From Azolla pinnata (Eukaryota > Streptophyta > Polypodiopsida > Salviniales > Salviniaceae): 64,000 bases of DNA. A program made the translations under genes and the position numbers. Under the pieces are notes generated by a model, which saw nothing but the letters and a program-made list of their open reading frames with translations, was not told the DNA's origin and did no database searches. The DNA lies in NCBI GenBank assembly GCA_037176905.1, contig JBBBWG010023223.1, positions 1 through 64,000 of the forward strand, in the 5' to 3' direction. Within the stretch, counting starts at the first letter, position 1. The number at the start of each line of letters is the position of its first letter. Below, one piece after another: positions 10,620 through 22,785 of the stretch.

Positions 10620-13600
10620 ATGGCTACTTCTTCTTCGCTGCCACCGCCTCCGCTGCTGCTGCTGCTGCTGCTGCTGGCCTTATTCTCCCTGGGCCGCCCT
10701 GCTTCGTCTCTCCTGACCTCCAAAGGCGTCAATTTTGAAGGTGAAGAAAGTGTTTCCTCTTCTAACCAATCTCTATTTCTGTGTTTTGATCCCCCCCCGA
10801 TGGTCCACACCACTGTTTCCAATGGTTGCTGCTTCTGTCCTCATTCTTCTTCCCATTTCCTGGAGGTATTGTTCGCTTTTCATGTGAAATTTCCGAGAAT
10901 TCCGCCTTCTGTCCTCATTCTTCTTCTCATTTCTTGGAGGTATTGTTCGCTTTTCGTGTGAAATTTCTGAGAATTCCGCCGTTCTTCTTCCTTCTGTGCA
11001 GTCCAAGCTCTGATGGTTGTCAGACAACATCTTAGGGATCCAACAAATGCCTTGGGAAGCTGGGATGGCAACGCCGTGGACCCCTGTAGCTGGTACCATG
11101 TGACGTGCTCATCTCAACAGCTGGTGATAAGCTTGTAAGTTCTCCTCACAGTTCCTCATTCCCCCAGTTTCTGTCTCAATGACCACACATCATGTAACTA
11201 GTTCTGAAAAATGGATTCACCCGTTCGTTTTAAGAGCTCCCGATTCGAGTTACCTTTGCATTTCATCCTCCATGGTTCTCACACCGATTCTGCACCAAAT
11301 CAACTTACAAAGATGAACCACCAATTCTTTTGACAGGGGCTTGCCGAACTTGCAGCTATCTGGGACACTTCCGTCAGACATTGGGAATTTAACCAATCTG
11401 CAGTCGTTGTTAGTTCAGCTTCCTTTCCTATTCGTTTCTTTTCCATTCGAATACTGTAAAAACGTGCTCATACACATCAAACCGAACACAATCTTAACAT
11501 GATGTGCAGCTTCTTCGTCACAAGGTTTATGAATCTATGAGTCTTTGCCTGATTCCAGGATGCTTGAAAACAACAACATTTCTGGTTCGCTCCCTGTAGA
11601 AATTGGCAAGCTTTCAAAGCTTGTTAGCCTAGATCTCTCCAACAATCACTTTACTGGGCAGATACCGAAATCCATGGGACAGTTGATAAGCTTAACTTAT
11701 CTGTGAGTATCTCATCATCTGGGGCGACTACAATATACGGATCTTTGTTTTTCATAACGTTTACTATGTGCCGTTATAGGAGACTCAACAATAACAGTCT
11801 ATCTGGAGCATTTCCAGCATGGTTCTCTGATATCAAGGATCTCGACTATTTGTAAGAATCCCCATCCCTTTTCATTACTGTGTCAGGATGAATGGATGGG
11901 ATGTGAGAATATACTTACCCCCACATACTGTTTATTATTTTGGGGCTTCCATTTGTCTTGTCAAACTGCTAACCATACCGGGATCTTTGGAGACAAGGTT
12001 GCATAAGATCTTTTGAAATGCTTGGTAGGCTTGAGATTTCATGGCAGAATAGTGAATGCAACTTCTGGGGCAAGATTATGTAAAATATACATTAAAAATA
12101 TCATTTCTTCTGGTCAGTGAGGGAGAGAAGCCAAATAAGCCATGTCTACATTTCTGTGCTGATGGACAGTTAATACTTATCATCGCATACTCCAACTTCA
12201 CTTCATGCAGTGTAATGCAGTGAATAACGCTACTGTTTGTGCAGTTAGCCCGTTTCACTTTACTCAATGATGAAATTATGATGCTCTAACATAACTACCA
12301 TTGCTAGTAGTGTAAAGGGGGTTTCTGATCAAATTGGGACTTGATAGGTTTTGAGATTTTCTGGAAGATTAGCAAATGCAATTTCTGGTATAAACATATA
12401 TTGAAAATCTTGTTTCTCCTAGTCACTGAATGAGACTCTGTTAGAAAGAAGCTAGATTGATAAGCTTCAAAGAAAATGCAAGAAATGCAAAGTGAGAGAG
12501 CTGGGAGATATAGGTGAGTGATTATGTGACCGCCTTGAACATTTTTTATGTACTTCAGGGATCTCTCCTTCAATAACTTGAGTGGGCGTGTGCCACATAT
12601 GTCAGCAACAACCTTCAAGTAAAAATTTCCTGAAATAGATTAAATCCGTTATTTTCTGCATTTAGATCTCGATAAATGCTCTTCTTTCTGTTTGTAGTGT
12701 GGTTGGAAACCCATTGTTATGTGGTTATGGCTCTCCTCGGGTCTGTCCAGGTGAAGCCCCGGTGTCTTTGTCTTTACCCACAGATTCACCACCAGGTTTG
12801 CATCTAGTTTGTTAAGCTCGGCATACAAGTAGACTCGTTATGTTTTCTTTGAAACCGAAATAATGGTCTACCTTGTGACAGCTCCCGTGCAAGGAACCCA
12901 AGGGCGATCAAAGGTTGAAGCTATAGCAATTGGCACAGGTGCTGGTTCTATTCTTTCTATATTCCTAACAATCACAGTATTCTGGCTGTGGCGAAGGAAG
13001 CATAATCAGCAGGTCTTCTTTGATATGGGTAAGGGTAATAATCTACGGATTCTACTGTAGACAAACTTGACACATGTTGATGCATCAAATCTCATCATTG
13101 GAATTGGGTATGTCTACATATTTCAGAACGTGGTGAATCTGAGGTGTGCCTGGGGCAGCTCAAACGATTCTCGTTCAGGGAGCTGCAGGTGGCAACAGAC
13201 AACTTCAGCAACAGTAAAATACTAGGAAGAGGTGGATTTGGAAATGTGTACAAGGCATCTCTACCTGACAACACAGTGGTTGCAGTGAAGAGGCTGAAGG
13301 ACATGAATGCCACCGGGGGGGAGGTCCAATTCCAAATGGAAGTTGAAATGATCAGTCTTGCCGTGCATCGAAACATTCTACGCTTGATAGGGTACTGTGT
13401 AACTCCAACCGAACGCTTGCTTATCTATCCTTACATGCCTAATGGGAGTGTTGCTTCTCGCCTGAAAGGTAAGGATTTTTATTTCATTCCTGCTAGGATG
13501 CCATGCTTGTTGAGACCAGGTTTCTAAGTTGTCGACATCTACATCATGAAAACGCAGAGAAACCTGTGCTTGATTGGCCAACTCGTAAACGTATTGCCAT

Positions 13601-14369
13601 AGGTGCTGCACGTGGGTTGCTTTATCTACATGAGCAATGTGACCCAAAAATCATTCATCGTGATGTGAAAGCAGCCAACATACTCTTGGATGAGGAGTTT
13701 GAGGCAGTCGTTGGAGACTTTGGACTTGCAAAGCTCTTAGACCATCGGCAATCACACGTTACTACAACTGTTCGTGGAACCGTAGGACATATTGCACCTG
13801 AATACTTGTTTACAGGTCAATCTTCGGAGAAGACAGATGTTTTTGGATTTGGAATCCTTTTGCTGGAGCTCATCACTGGACAAAGGGCTATCGATTTTGG
13901 ACGGTCATCTAACCAGAGAGGCCTAGTCCTTTTGGAGTGGGTGAGATACACCACTCGTGTTTGTCGATAGATTGCTAGCTAGCTAGCTGCCTGAAGGTTT
14001 GGTGAGCTTTGTTAACTTCATGTGTTTTTTGGCTTTTGCTCGCAGGTGAAAAAGCTCCAACAAGAGAAGAAGTTGCATGAGCTTTTGGATTCAGAATTCA
14101 ACGAAGAGTTTGCCCCAACAGGACTCGAAGAGATGGTACAGATTGCGTTGTTGTGTACACAGTTTGATCCCAATGACCGGCCTAAGATGTCCGAAGTGCT
14201 ACGCATGCTGGAAGGAGATGGCCTAATTGAAAGATGGGAAGCATGGCAAAGGGCTGAGGTAGAACGAAGGCATACACAGAATGTAGAAATCATGCCGCAT
14301 CGGTACTTGGATGTCCTTGAAGACTCTTCCTTGATACAAGAGGCAGTTGAACTATCTGGGCCCCGATGA
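10620..14369 (+). CDS. NIK: LRR receptor-like kinase, subfamily II, NIK type
   Basis: Eleven exons (10620-10740, 11002-11134, 11337-11408, 11559-11702, 11780-11851, 12559-12618, 12698-12795, 12882-13028, 13127-13468, 13558-13940, 14046-14369) give 631 residues. Order: signal peptide with a Leu run, N-terminal LRR cap with the [10 protein letters not shown] cysteine pair, about five LRRs in 72- and 144-nt exons, a Ser/Pro hinge, a transmembrane helix (near [15 protein letters not shown]), and a cytosolic kinase. The kinase has [35 protein letters not shown] and [10 protein letters not shown], so it is an RD kinase with all key residues. FEVQALM at the mature N-terminus and [16 protein letters not shown] match NIK rather than BAK1-like SERKs. 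NIKs act at the plasma membrane in antiviral and growth signalling. Met 10551 is in frame upstream, but 10620 leaves the signal peptide at the terminus. Confidence 0.93.
12026..12470. repeat. Internal duplication in kinase intron 5
   Basis: A segment starting near 12026 (GGCTTGAGATTTCATGG) recurs diverged near 12343 (GGTTTTGAGATTTTCTGG), and similarity continues for about 110 bp. It accounts for much of the length of this 707-bp intron, the longest in the gene. An old tandem or dispersed duplication. Confidence 0.55.
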
Positions 14370-15525
14370 TATGGCACACTGGTTAAATGTACAGCACGGG
14401 GAGTATTTGTAGCCATTCCGCTACTTCGCATCATATCCGAGGCAGTTTGGCAATGCAATTTATGTACCGCTGTCACAAGGGTGAAACTCAAATGCACTCG
14501 AGCTCTTTTCGTATGGTAAGCATTTACTAGAACAATCAGAGTTCCTCGTGATGTTTCAGTCTTGGAGAGGCCGACACCAAGGCAATCTTATAGATGATGG
14601 ATGGGTTGAAATTGGCTTTGTACTGAATTCTGAACTAAGATTCGAGGCAAGCAGTTCCGCATCTCTGACTGCTTCTGTGTTGTCTTTTAAGTTCCTTTGG
14701 ATAGCTGCAGGCAAGATTGGCTCGACGACCAGAAGTCTCAAATGTGCAAATTGGAATTCAGGCGCTGAAATTTATACCGAAGCAAGAGAAATAAGCTCTC
14801 TTCATTTTGTAATATACTAATGCAAGCATGACATTGTATGGAGAGTTTTCTTCTAAGCAATTTATTCTACTCAAAAAAGCAATTCCCAATGCTGTTATGT
14901 ATGCTTCATCAATTTCCTTTGTGTAACATAATTATGTATGTGAAAGATTTGGAAAATGTAGAGCCATGATAAGCTTTGATTTTTCTACGTCCACCAGTGT
15001 GGTTCATGCATGCCATATCAATCACATAACACCATCTATCTGACAGAGTGTTGAGCCAAAGTTGGGCAACTATATTATATTTTTCACACATTGATCATAA
15101 AAAAAAAAAGAAACAAATGTATAGTAATCATCATCAGCAAAGGGTGAAACAAGGTTTTCAGAGAATATGGAGAAGTGCTTCATGTGTAGACCACCATTTT
15201 ACTTTGCCTTAAAAAGATGGCAAGTAGGTTGAAACAGTGGAATCTTAGAAAAAAGCATTAGTTGAGATAGGTCAGTGGGAAAGGTATTTTGGAACCGCCC
15301 CCACCATTTTTGGTGGGTTACTGAACTAACTTCCATCTACTAGTGTACTAATGGTACACCCGTTTCCCCTGGATGTTTAGCCCACCGACATAAAATAAAT
15401 CGCTGCATCATAAGATGATAATCATTTGGCATGGAGATCTTCCCATTGAAGAGCTGCCAAAGGTGCAATATAAAAAGAAGATTTAGAGGATAAGGGTATT
15501 ATTATCCCCCCATTTCGTAAGCATT
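14370..15525. other. 3' flank and intergenic spacer
   Basis: This stretch lies between the kinase stop and the pectinesterase stop, so the genes converge. It holds presumed 3' UTRs and AT-rich spacer. ORFs of 60-90 codons here show no domain. Confidence 0.5.
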
Positions 15526-17477
15526 TTACGCTTTTTCTTGTTTTCCTAGCTTGATTTGTATGGGGTTATAGCTAGCCGTCTCATCGGATCTCATCAGCCA
15601 ATCGAGGCCGTCGATGTAGTTGATGTCCAGCAGGTATGCCACTTCGCTGGTGTTTAACGAGGTAGTATAATTGACTCGGGCAGATGTGTCGGATCCAGGC
15701 CCACTGCAGTTGTATTCTGCAAACAACACCGTCCTGTATTTGTATATGCAATAAACAACCGAAACCGATTCTGAGTGTGTTATATACACATACACCAGAA
15801 GAAGAGATGAATGTTTTCGCGACGATTAAACAAAAACTTGCAAAGATTTACCCATCTCTGTTGGGGTCGTTCCAATCGTTCCACCCGCAGGGCACAATGA
15901 TCTCAGACATGTAAGTATGGGAGAAGACGGTGAGTGCATAGCGTCCCCAAGCTCTGCCTAGCAGCACCTTCCCTGTCCCCGTGATGTTGCAGCGAACAAA
16001 CGAGAATCCCGTGTTCTCTTGGGGCATCTGCCGGCCATGGGCAGCGATGGCACCGGTCACGCTATTCTCGCATGTTGAGGGCATCGCGATGGAATGCAGC
16101 TCACAGTCCTGGAAATTTCAAAGCACAGGAGGGAAGTAGATGCATATGCATCATTCTAATGAATGAAAATGCATCATTCTAATGAATGAAAATGCATCAT
16201 TCTAATGAATGAAAATGCATCATTCTAATGAATCCCCCCCCCCCCCATTGATGTGTGTACTCACCCGTTCGTGCTGATTTCTGATTCCGCCGCATATTAT
16301 GAATATATAGTACGGGGGGGATATTTGAATATCGCTCGTGACGATTTCAAGAAAAATGTGACAAAAGCAAGAAGCATATACAATTGTGGGGAAGGGAGGC
16401 TGTGTAGTACATACACTCTTTTACCTCATACAGCGAGCGAGCATTGCCGAAAATGAAGTCGATCGAGCCCTCGATGTAGCACTCTTTGAAGTAATGCCTG
16501 CCGGCAGCATCGTAGAGCGTATCTTGGGCACCATAGATACCACATCCGTAGAATGCAGCCGCATCAGCCAACACAAGCAGCGCTACAGCTTGAGCTCCCA
16601 CAGCTCCAGGAAGCGGAGGGGGGGCTGAATTCTACATCACACCACCATAGATTCACGTTCACACCAACAAAATCGGAATCGAAACCGATCGACGAGAGGT
16701 TCAAAATCCTATCACCATGATCAAAGTTGGACTATTTTGAAGGTACCACGAAGCTTATGTTGTTCGCGATGAAATCGGAGGCCTCGATCGACACCGATGC
16801 GCTGCGCCACGTCCCGTGAGCGGATGCGGCCGTATCGTTCCATGCTATGCTCGTGATGTCGAAACCTTCGCCCTGCATCCTGATGCAAGTCTTGGTAACC
16901 GGAACGCGAATCTTCTCCCTGCACTAAACAAATATGATGAGGCAGAAGAGATGTTATAACGGCAAGCATGCGGTGCAACATATCTCGAATCGACACGATT
17001 CTATCTACATTCTGATGAGTCGATCAAACCCTTCCCTATCTCTCTGATCGAATCCCCTCCTCCCCATCTCCCCATTGCTTACCGATAGGCGCCTGCCAGG
17101 ATGTAAATGGTGATTCTGTCCATGTTACGATCCGGAACGGCATCGATAGCTGACTGGATCGTGGCGAAGTAATCAGACAGTACAACATCCTGTGGGGCTA
17201 GCCGCCCGGAATCAGGGTCGACGACGTAAGTGATGCCGCTGCTCTCGTTGCAAACCCCGGCGGAGGCGATGGGGAAGGTATTGGAGCTGATCTGGGGACT
17301 AAAACTGGATTCTCCAGAAGAAGCGGCGAGCGCAGGGGACGAGCATGCCATGGCGGAGGAGCGAGGGTGGAGAGGGCGAGCGCCGAGCAGAGGAGCAGCG
17401 TTGCGGATGAGGGCGTGCAGAGCGATGGAGAAGATGAGAAGAGACTGAGCTCGAGCTGCTGAGGGAGGATGATCCAT
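15526..17477 (-). CDS. Pectinesterase without PMEI pro-domain
   Basis: Five exons on the minus strand (17083-17477, 16747-16918, 16425-16631, 15852-16108, 15526-15733) give 412 residues. The protein has an N-terminal hydrophobic signal peptide and a single pectinesterase domain. The family residues are visible: AQAVAL (Gln about 203), AQDTLYD (Asp about 226), GSIDFIFG (Asp about 247) and LGRAWGRY (Arg about 310, where most homologues have LGRPW). Close to the C-terminus are EYNCSGPGS and the DINYIDG...W block. It removes methyl esters from homogalacturonan in the cell wall. It lacks the inhibitor-like pro-region, so it is a group II (processed-free) type. Exon 3 must start at the TAG acceptor at 16633-16632; the nearer CAG before a C run would break the frame. 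Confidence 0.93.
16146..16233. repeat. 23-bp tandem repeat in pectinesterase intron 3
   Basis: Nearly four perfect copies of a 23-bp unit (ATGCATCATTCTAATGAATG plus AAA) begin at 16146, 16169, 16192 and 16215 and run into a C homopolymer. Identity between units is complete, so the array is young or actively homogenised. Confidence 0.9.
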
Positions 17478-17528
17478 AGTCTGTGGAAGTTGTCATGAGC
17501 TCCTCAATCCAAAACACTTCAATCAAAT

Positions 17529-17529
17529 G

Positions 17530-17576
<47 letters not shown>

Positions 17577-17690
17577 TTCTCCTCTGGGTGGAAAAATATG
17601 TATAATCTTGACTTGCAAGATAAGATAAGATTAGATTAGATTAGATTAGATTTGATTTGATTAGATTAGATTTGATTTGATTTTGTTAAT
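17529..17690. repeat. AT dinucleotide and GATTA/GATTT microsatellites
   Basis: A pure AT tract lies at about 17529-17571, only 50 bp upstream of the pectinesterase start (minus strand). It is followed by GATTA and GATTT pentamers at about 17625-17685. Both probably fall in the promoter or leader of that gene. Confidence 0.85.
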
Positions 17691-20256
17691 CATCTTTAAA
17701 CTTGGTTCTAAAGATACAGGTAGAGCGGAAGGGCAGATGAATTGTCGATTCGTGTGATTCGCCAACGACGCATCGAAAAGATACAAAAAAATAAGGGAAA
17801 AAAACTGTATAATGCGGTGGCTCCTCGAAGCGGCTGAATCTGGCATTCGTCGAAGCGGAGAAAACATGCGAGATTTGATGTGGTGAGGTGTGCCCACCAT
17901 TGCTTGCCTGTGGTCGCGGTAACGTTAAGGCCTCAGGATGCAGAGAAAAAGGAGAGGAAACATGCTTCGACGTTCTGTAACAGAATTACCGCATCACTGA
18001 GGATCCCATATGAGCCTCCTTTTTTAGACAAAGCCAAAAGATTCGTCCGCAATCTGCTCTCGGATTTTTTAATCGTATGAGCGACATCAGGTGTTCCTTT
18101 GTCTCCAGAAAGAGTGAGTCATAAAGGCGGGCACCTTATTGAATACGATACGGTCATTGAGTTTCTCAATATCCGATCTGTTGAATCCCACTAGTTGTGA
18201 TGGTTGGGAACTCTTTATAATTTCTCTATTCAGGTCGGAATTCCATCTTTATGTGACATTCTGTTTTGACTCGAAAGGGTTATACTTGTGAATATGAGTA
18301 GAAATAGAAAGGGTCCGCTATCATTCTGATACCGGTGCACAACAGTTGGTTCGTCAAAGTCAAGATCGTATTTTGTCAAAAACCTGTTGATGCACTCTAT
18401 ACTTGGGGGGCATTGTCTACAAATAGGATGCGTCGAATCATAAGGTCTATTCGTGCTGATAAAGAAAGCTATCGGCATGGAAGTGTTTTCTTGGCCGAAG
18501 GCCGACGATCTAATTCCCAAAGCCTCCCGGATTGGAGCTCATCTCAATCTTCATCACCCATAGTTGCCTGAATCTCCCGAAGTATTAGCGCGATGTTCAA
18601 GTATTGTAAAGCATCCCTTCAACCCTGACGTTTTAACATCGTTTGAGCCATTTCATCAATGGTGGCCTAAATCACAACCTCCACAATGTCTAGAAATCGA
18701 AGTACGTACAACCTCCACGACACGATTTCACTGCAAGCAGGAATCGATCGCATAATGTTTTCTCGATGTTCCAGTAGCCAGACTTCCAAGAAAACATTAT
18801 ATGATCTAATGTCAGCAGATTGATTCTTATTGGTTTTTCAGGGCTGATTTGGGCTATGGCTTTCTTTGTGTCTCCATCCAAATCACACATCTTTTTCTGG
18901 AAAAAGAACACAAGGATTTCCAACGTGGGCGATTTTCACTGCTCCTGTTCCAGGCAGAGCGCACATTCTCATCGAATCCATCTGCTCCCCGCACAGCGAT
19001 AATCATGGGTCTTTGGGAAGACTTGCTGCGTTGGTTGTGCAGGTATGTCCATCGACTCTTCCGCTTCAGATTGCTCCATTGCGTCTTGTATAGCGTTTCA
19101 GGTTAGTCAACACTAGATCCAACTTGAGACAATTGCTCGAATCCATGGACTGCCTGTGACTTTTTCTTGGAAAAAAAAACAAAAAAGCTGGTTTTCTCGT
19201 TATCTTTGGGGCTGGGAGGCCGTTGAAACAGGGTAGCATTGAGTGCAAAATGAGTTCTCAAGGGACGCTGTAATCGGAAACCAATGCGTTGGTTATGTTG
19301 TTGTTCCTTTTTCCTTTCCAATGTTAGTGCTTGCTGTATAGCACCCCCTTCTCCATTCCTCTTCCTTGCATAAGATGGTCAAATATTTCGTGTGCTCTGA
19401 TGATTAGAGGCAGCAAAAATCGCTATGTTTTTTTATTGCTGATGCGTTGTGGAACAGCATCCAAATATTTATGCAATCAGATAAGATCTTGAACCAGCAA
19501 AACGGGAGTTTAGATTTATGTGCTGTAAGTTTCATATGTTTAAGATAATAGGACAATAGGCTGCGCATCAGGAATGTGCATTGACTAGGAAAGGAGTCAG
19601 GTGTCCCTACCTTGGAAGAGACAGTAGTAACAGACGGATTTGAGGACAAAAAACATGGCTGATGGATTGCGTGTTTGCAAACCGTGGGCATGGAACTCCC
19701 CAATAAACACCTATTCCATTAACCAAATCAGTTGTTTCTTTATTTCTTTTCTTTTCCATCACTTTGGAAATCACTGATTAGTTTTTATCTCCTGGTACAT
19801 ACTGGATGTCACATTGTAGAGCTCATACACGAGCGTAATAAGAGGTGCGCACATACACACAGGGAGGGGTGAGGGTGGCAGAGATTTTCTTTTTGATTCT
19901 GGCAGCCTTTTCGTCAAGCAAGAGATGGAGCGTTTCGTTGATTGGGTTGCAAAATGCTGGAAAGAAATCTTTAGTTAATGTGATTACGGTAAGGCCAGTA
20001 AAGGAAGTTTTGAGTATTTGATGCATCAGTGATGGAACTGGATTTGATAGACATGTTGGGCATTGCATTTGCAGACTGGCGGATATAGTGAGCACATGAT
20101 TCCTACTTTATGTTGAAATCATCTAACAGCAACTGTTTTAGAGAAAAAGAAAGACAAAAATTTAGGAGAGATTTGATAGACAGAGTGCATTTCTCCATGC
20201 ATGAAGAGGGAACTCAGGCTGCACAGTAAAGGTAAAAACATACATGCATTTGTGGC
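17691..20256. other. Intergenic, no gene supported
   Basis: This holds the promoter side of the pectinesterase and the leader of the PPR gene. ORFs of 60-99 codons on both strands show no domain. A short inverted repeat (arms with ATAATGTTTTCT and its complement AGAAAACATTAT) lies at about 18749-18806. Leader introns of the PPR gene could exist, but I cannot place them. Confidence 0.45.
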
Positions 20257-22785
20257 ATGTATATATCCAGGGATGTTATTTATTGTTTGCTCAGAGAATG
20301 CAGCAAGAAACGAGATCTTCGAATTGTGCGACAGATACGGTCCCTTATTTATGTACATGGGTTTGTGTCAGTCACAATGTTGTGCGATCAATTGATTCGT
20401 CTCTTTTCAGAATGTGGTAGTTTGGATGAAGCAAGCCAGGTTTTCAGAGATATTTGCGTTCCAAGTGTCTTTACTTGGAATGCAATACTATCGGCCCATG
20501 AACAACATGGAGAGTACAATAATGTTCTTTGTATGTATCATGCAATGCATGCCTATGGTAGTGTTGTGTCTGATCCAGTCACGTTCGTAAGTGTTCTCAA
20601 GGCTTGTAGCAACTCAGGCGAGCTCAAAGAGGGAATGCTCATACATGGACATATACTAGAAACTCTTCATTATCCATGCATGGTTGTTGGTAACACATTA
20701 ATGAATATGTATGCTAAATGTGAAGCTTTGGATGATGCCTGGAGTGTCTTTGATCGGCTTTCTGGTAGGAATGTGGTGTCTTGGGGTGTGATTCTCACAG
20801 GGTATTCTGCAAATGGATTTTTTATCCGTACACTTGAACTTTTTGAATTGATGAAAGATGAAGGTATAGAACCTAGCCGGGTCACGTACATATGTGCTTT
20901 AAAGGCATGTAGTAACATAAAGGCGAGCAAGAGAGGTCGCACAATTCATAGGGAAATCGTAGAAAGTGCATCTGAGCTTGATTGTGTCCTTGGAAGTACA
21001 CTCGTGGATATGTATGCTAAGTGCAATAGCTTGGAAGATGCCCACAGAGTCTTTGATGGCCTTTCAGTCAAAGATACAGTGGCGTGGAGTGCAATTATTG
21101 TTGGATACAGTCAGTGTGGTCAAAACGAAATTTCTCTTAAGCTTTTCAATGAAATGAAGTTAAGAGGGTTAAGGCCAGGTGAAGTTGCATATTCAGCTGC
21201 ATTGAAAGCTTCGGCAGGTGTAGGGTTGAGAGGGATTGATGCGGGAAGATTGATGCATGATGAAGTAATCAAACATGGATTTGATGAAAATACTGTTGTA
21301 GGAAGTAGCATTGTAGATTTCTATGCTAAATGTGGCAGACTTGGAGATGCAGAGAAAATTTTCAATGCCTTGACATATCGGGATCCTATATCATGGGCAG
21401 CAATGATTGGTGGTTATTCTCAGAATGGGCATGGCAGTGCAGCTCTTGAACTCTTTGGGCGGACTTCAGTGCGAGAAAAGGAAGATATACAGCCAAGCAA
21501 AGGCCTATTTCTGTCTTTATTAAAGGCATGTTGTAGCATAGGAGATTTATATGATGGTAGATTGGTGCATGCACAAGTCATCAAGAATGAAATGCATTCA
21601 GATCCAACGATTGGAAATATGCTTGTTGATATGTATGCCAAATGTGGTAACCTAAAGGAGGCCCACGATGTGTTTGATAAGATGCATGCGAGAACTAGTG
21701 TGTCATGGGGTGCATTGATTACTGGGCATGTACTACAGAATGATGCGTTTGGTGCAATGAACATCTTTGCAGAGGTGTTGATGAAAGAGTTGCCGATGAA
21801 TGAAGTTATTTACTTGGGTGTGTTGAAGGCATGCATCTCGCTGAAAAACCTAGAACTTGCAAGATCAGTGCATCTTCATATTGTGGAAGATGATTTCGCA
21901 CTGGATATCAAGATCGGAAATACCGTCATTGAGATGTATCTGAAGTGTGGTAGCCATTCTGATGCTACGGCATCATTCGATGGGCTACCCAATCGCGATA
22001 TGGTGACATGGGGAACAATGATGATGGGATATCTTGACCAGGGTCAGGGTCTTCCAGCATTTCAATTGTTCATCGAAATGCAGAAGAAAGGCGTGAAACC
22101 TGACAAGATGGCATTGATGTGCAGTTTAAAAGCATGTAGCGTACTAGGCGCAGTGGATTGGGGGAAATGGATTCACACACATATATTTCTTCAGCATATG
22201 TTTGAGGTGGATGTAGTCTTAGCATGTAACCTCATCGAAATGTATACTAAATCTGGAAGTATCGAGGATGCACAGAAAGTATTCGACCGATTATCAAGAA
22301 GTGATGCAGCGACTTGGGGCGCGTTAGTTGCCGGATATGCTTCCCGTGGGAACTTTACTCATGTTAGATCCTGCTTACAAACTATGCAAAACCAAGGCAT
22401 ACAACCCAACGATGTCATGTTCACGAGCATTCTTGCCTCGTGTAGTCAAGGAGGTCTTATACGGGAAGGATTCGAGTTCTTCCAATCAATGGCACAAAAC
22501 TATGTGGTTTCTCCAATGCATGAGCATTACAGCTGCGTACTTGACCTCCTGGCACGTTCAGGGAGGCTGGATCATGCAAAGGACCTTCTCCTGACCTTCG
22601 GTAGGATGCCTGATACCCTGTCATGGCGATCTTTGCTTAGTAGCTGCAGAGTGTACAACAAGAAAGACCTTGCGAAAAATTGTTTCAATGAAGGGATTGA
22701 ATCAGGCTTAGTTGATGCTTCGAGGTGTATGACTATACCGAGTGTGGTTGATGCCGTCGATGATATGAGTGACAACGATGCTTGA
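20257..22785 (+). CDS. PLS-class pentatricopeptide repeat protein
   Basis: An uninterrupted frame of 842 codons. Repeats run nearly end to end with units such as NTLMNMYAKCEALDDAW, VSWGVILTGYSANG, and EPSRVTYICALKACS, alternating P, L and S lengths. I estimate about 22 motifs. The C-terminus (HYSCVLDLLARSGRLDHAKDL) enters an E-like region and ends in an acidic tail without E+ or DYW domains. PLS proteins bind organellar RNA in a sequence-specific way and usually guide C-to-U editing; without DYW it would need a partner deaminase. An in-frame stop lies 24 nt upstream of the first Met. The N-terminus is not an obvious transit peptide, so a short upstream exon may be missing. Confidence 0.9.
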   Translation: MYISRDVIYCLLRECSKKRDLRIVRQIRSLIYVHGFVSVTMLCDQLIRLFSECGSLDEASQVFRDICVPSVFTWNAILSAHEQHGEYNNVLCMYHAMHAYGSVVSDPVTFVSVLKACSNSGELKEGMLIHGHILETLHYPCMVVGNTLMNMYAKCEALDDAWSVFDRLSGRNVVSWGVILTGYSANGFFIRTLELFELMKDEGIEPSRVTYICALKACSNIKASKRGRTIHREIVESASELDCVLGSTLVDMYAKCNSLEDAHRVFDGLSVKDTVAWSAIIVGYSQCGQNEISLKLFNEMKLRGLRPGEVAYSAALKASAGVGLRGIDAGRLMHDEVIKHGFDENTVVGSSIVDFYAKCGRLGDAEKIFNALTYRDPISWAAMIGGYSQNGHGSAALELFGRTSVREKEDIQPSKGLFLSLLKACCSIGDLYDGRLVHAQVIKNEMHSDPTIGNMLVDMYAKCGNLKEAHDVFDKMHARTSVSWGALITGHVLQNDAFGAMNIFAEVLMKELPMNEVIYLGVLKACISLKNLELARSVHLHIVEDDFALDIKIGNTVIEMYLKCGSHSDATASFDGLPNRDMVTWGTMMMGYLDQGQGLPAFQLFIEMQKKGVKPDKMALMCSLKACSVLGAVDWGKWIHTHIFLQHMFEVDVVLACNLIEMYTKSGSIEDAQKVFDRLSRSDAATWGALVAGYASRGNFTHVRSCLQTMQNQGIQPNDVMFTSILASCSQGGLIREGFEFFQSMAQNYVVSPMHEHYSCVLDLLARSGRLDHAKDLLLTFGRMPDTLSWRSLLSSCRVYNKKDLAKNCFNEGIESGLVDASRCMTIPSVVDAVDDMSDNDA

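Noticed and set aside
16600-16640. A frameshift in the pectinesterase
   Set aside because: It disappeared when exon 3 was started at the TAG acceptor seven bases upstream.
20233-20256. N-terminal extension of the first PPR protein
   Set aside because: An in-frame stop lies at 20233-20235; only a spliced exon could extend it, and none is clear.
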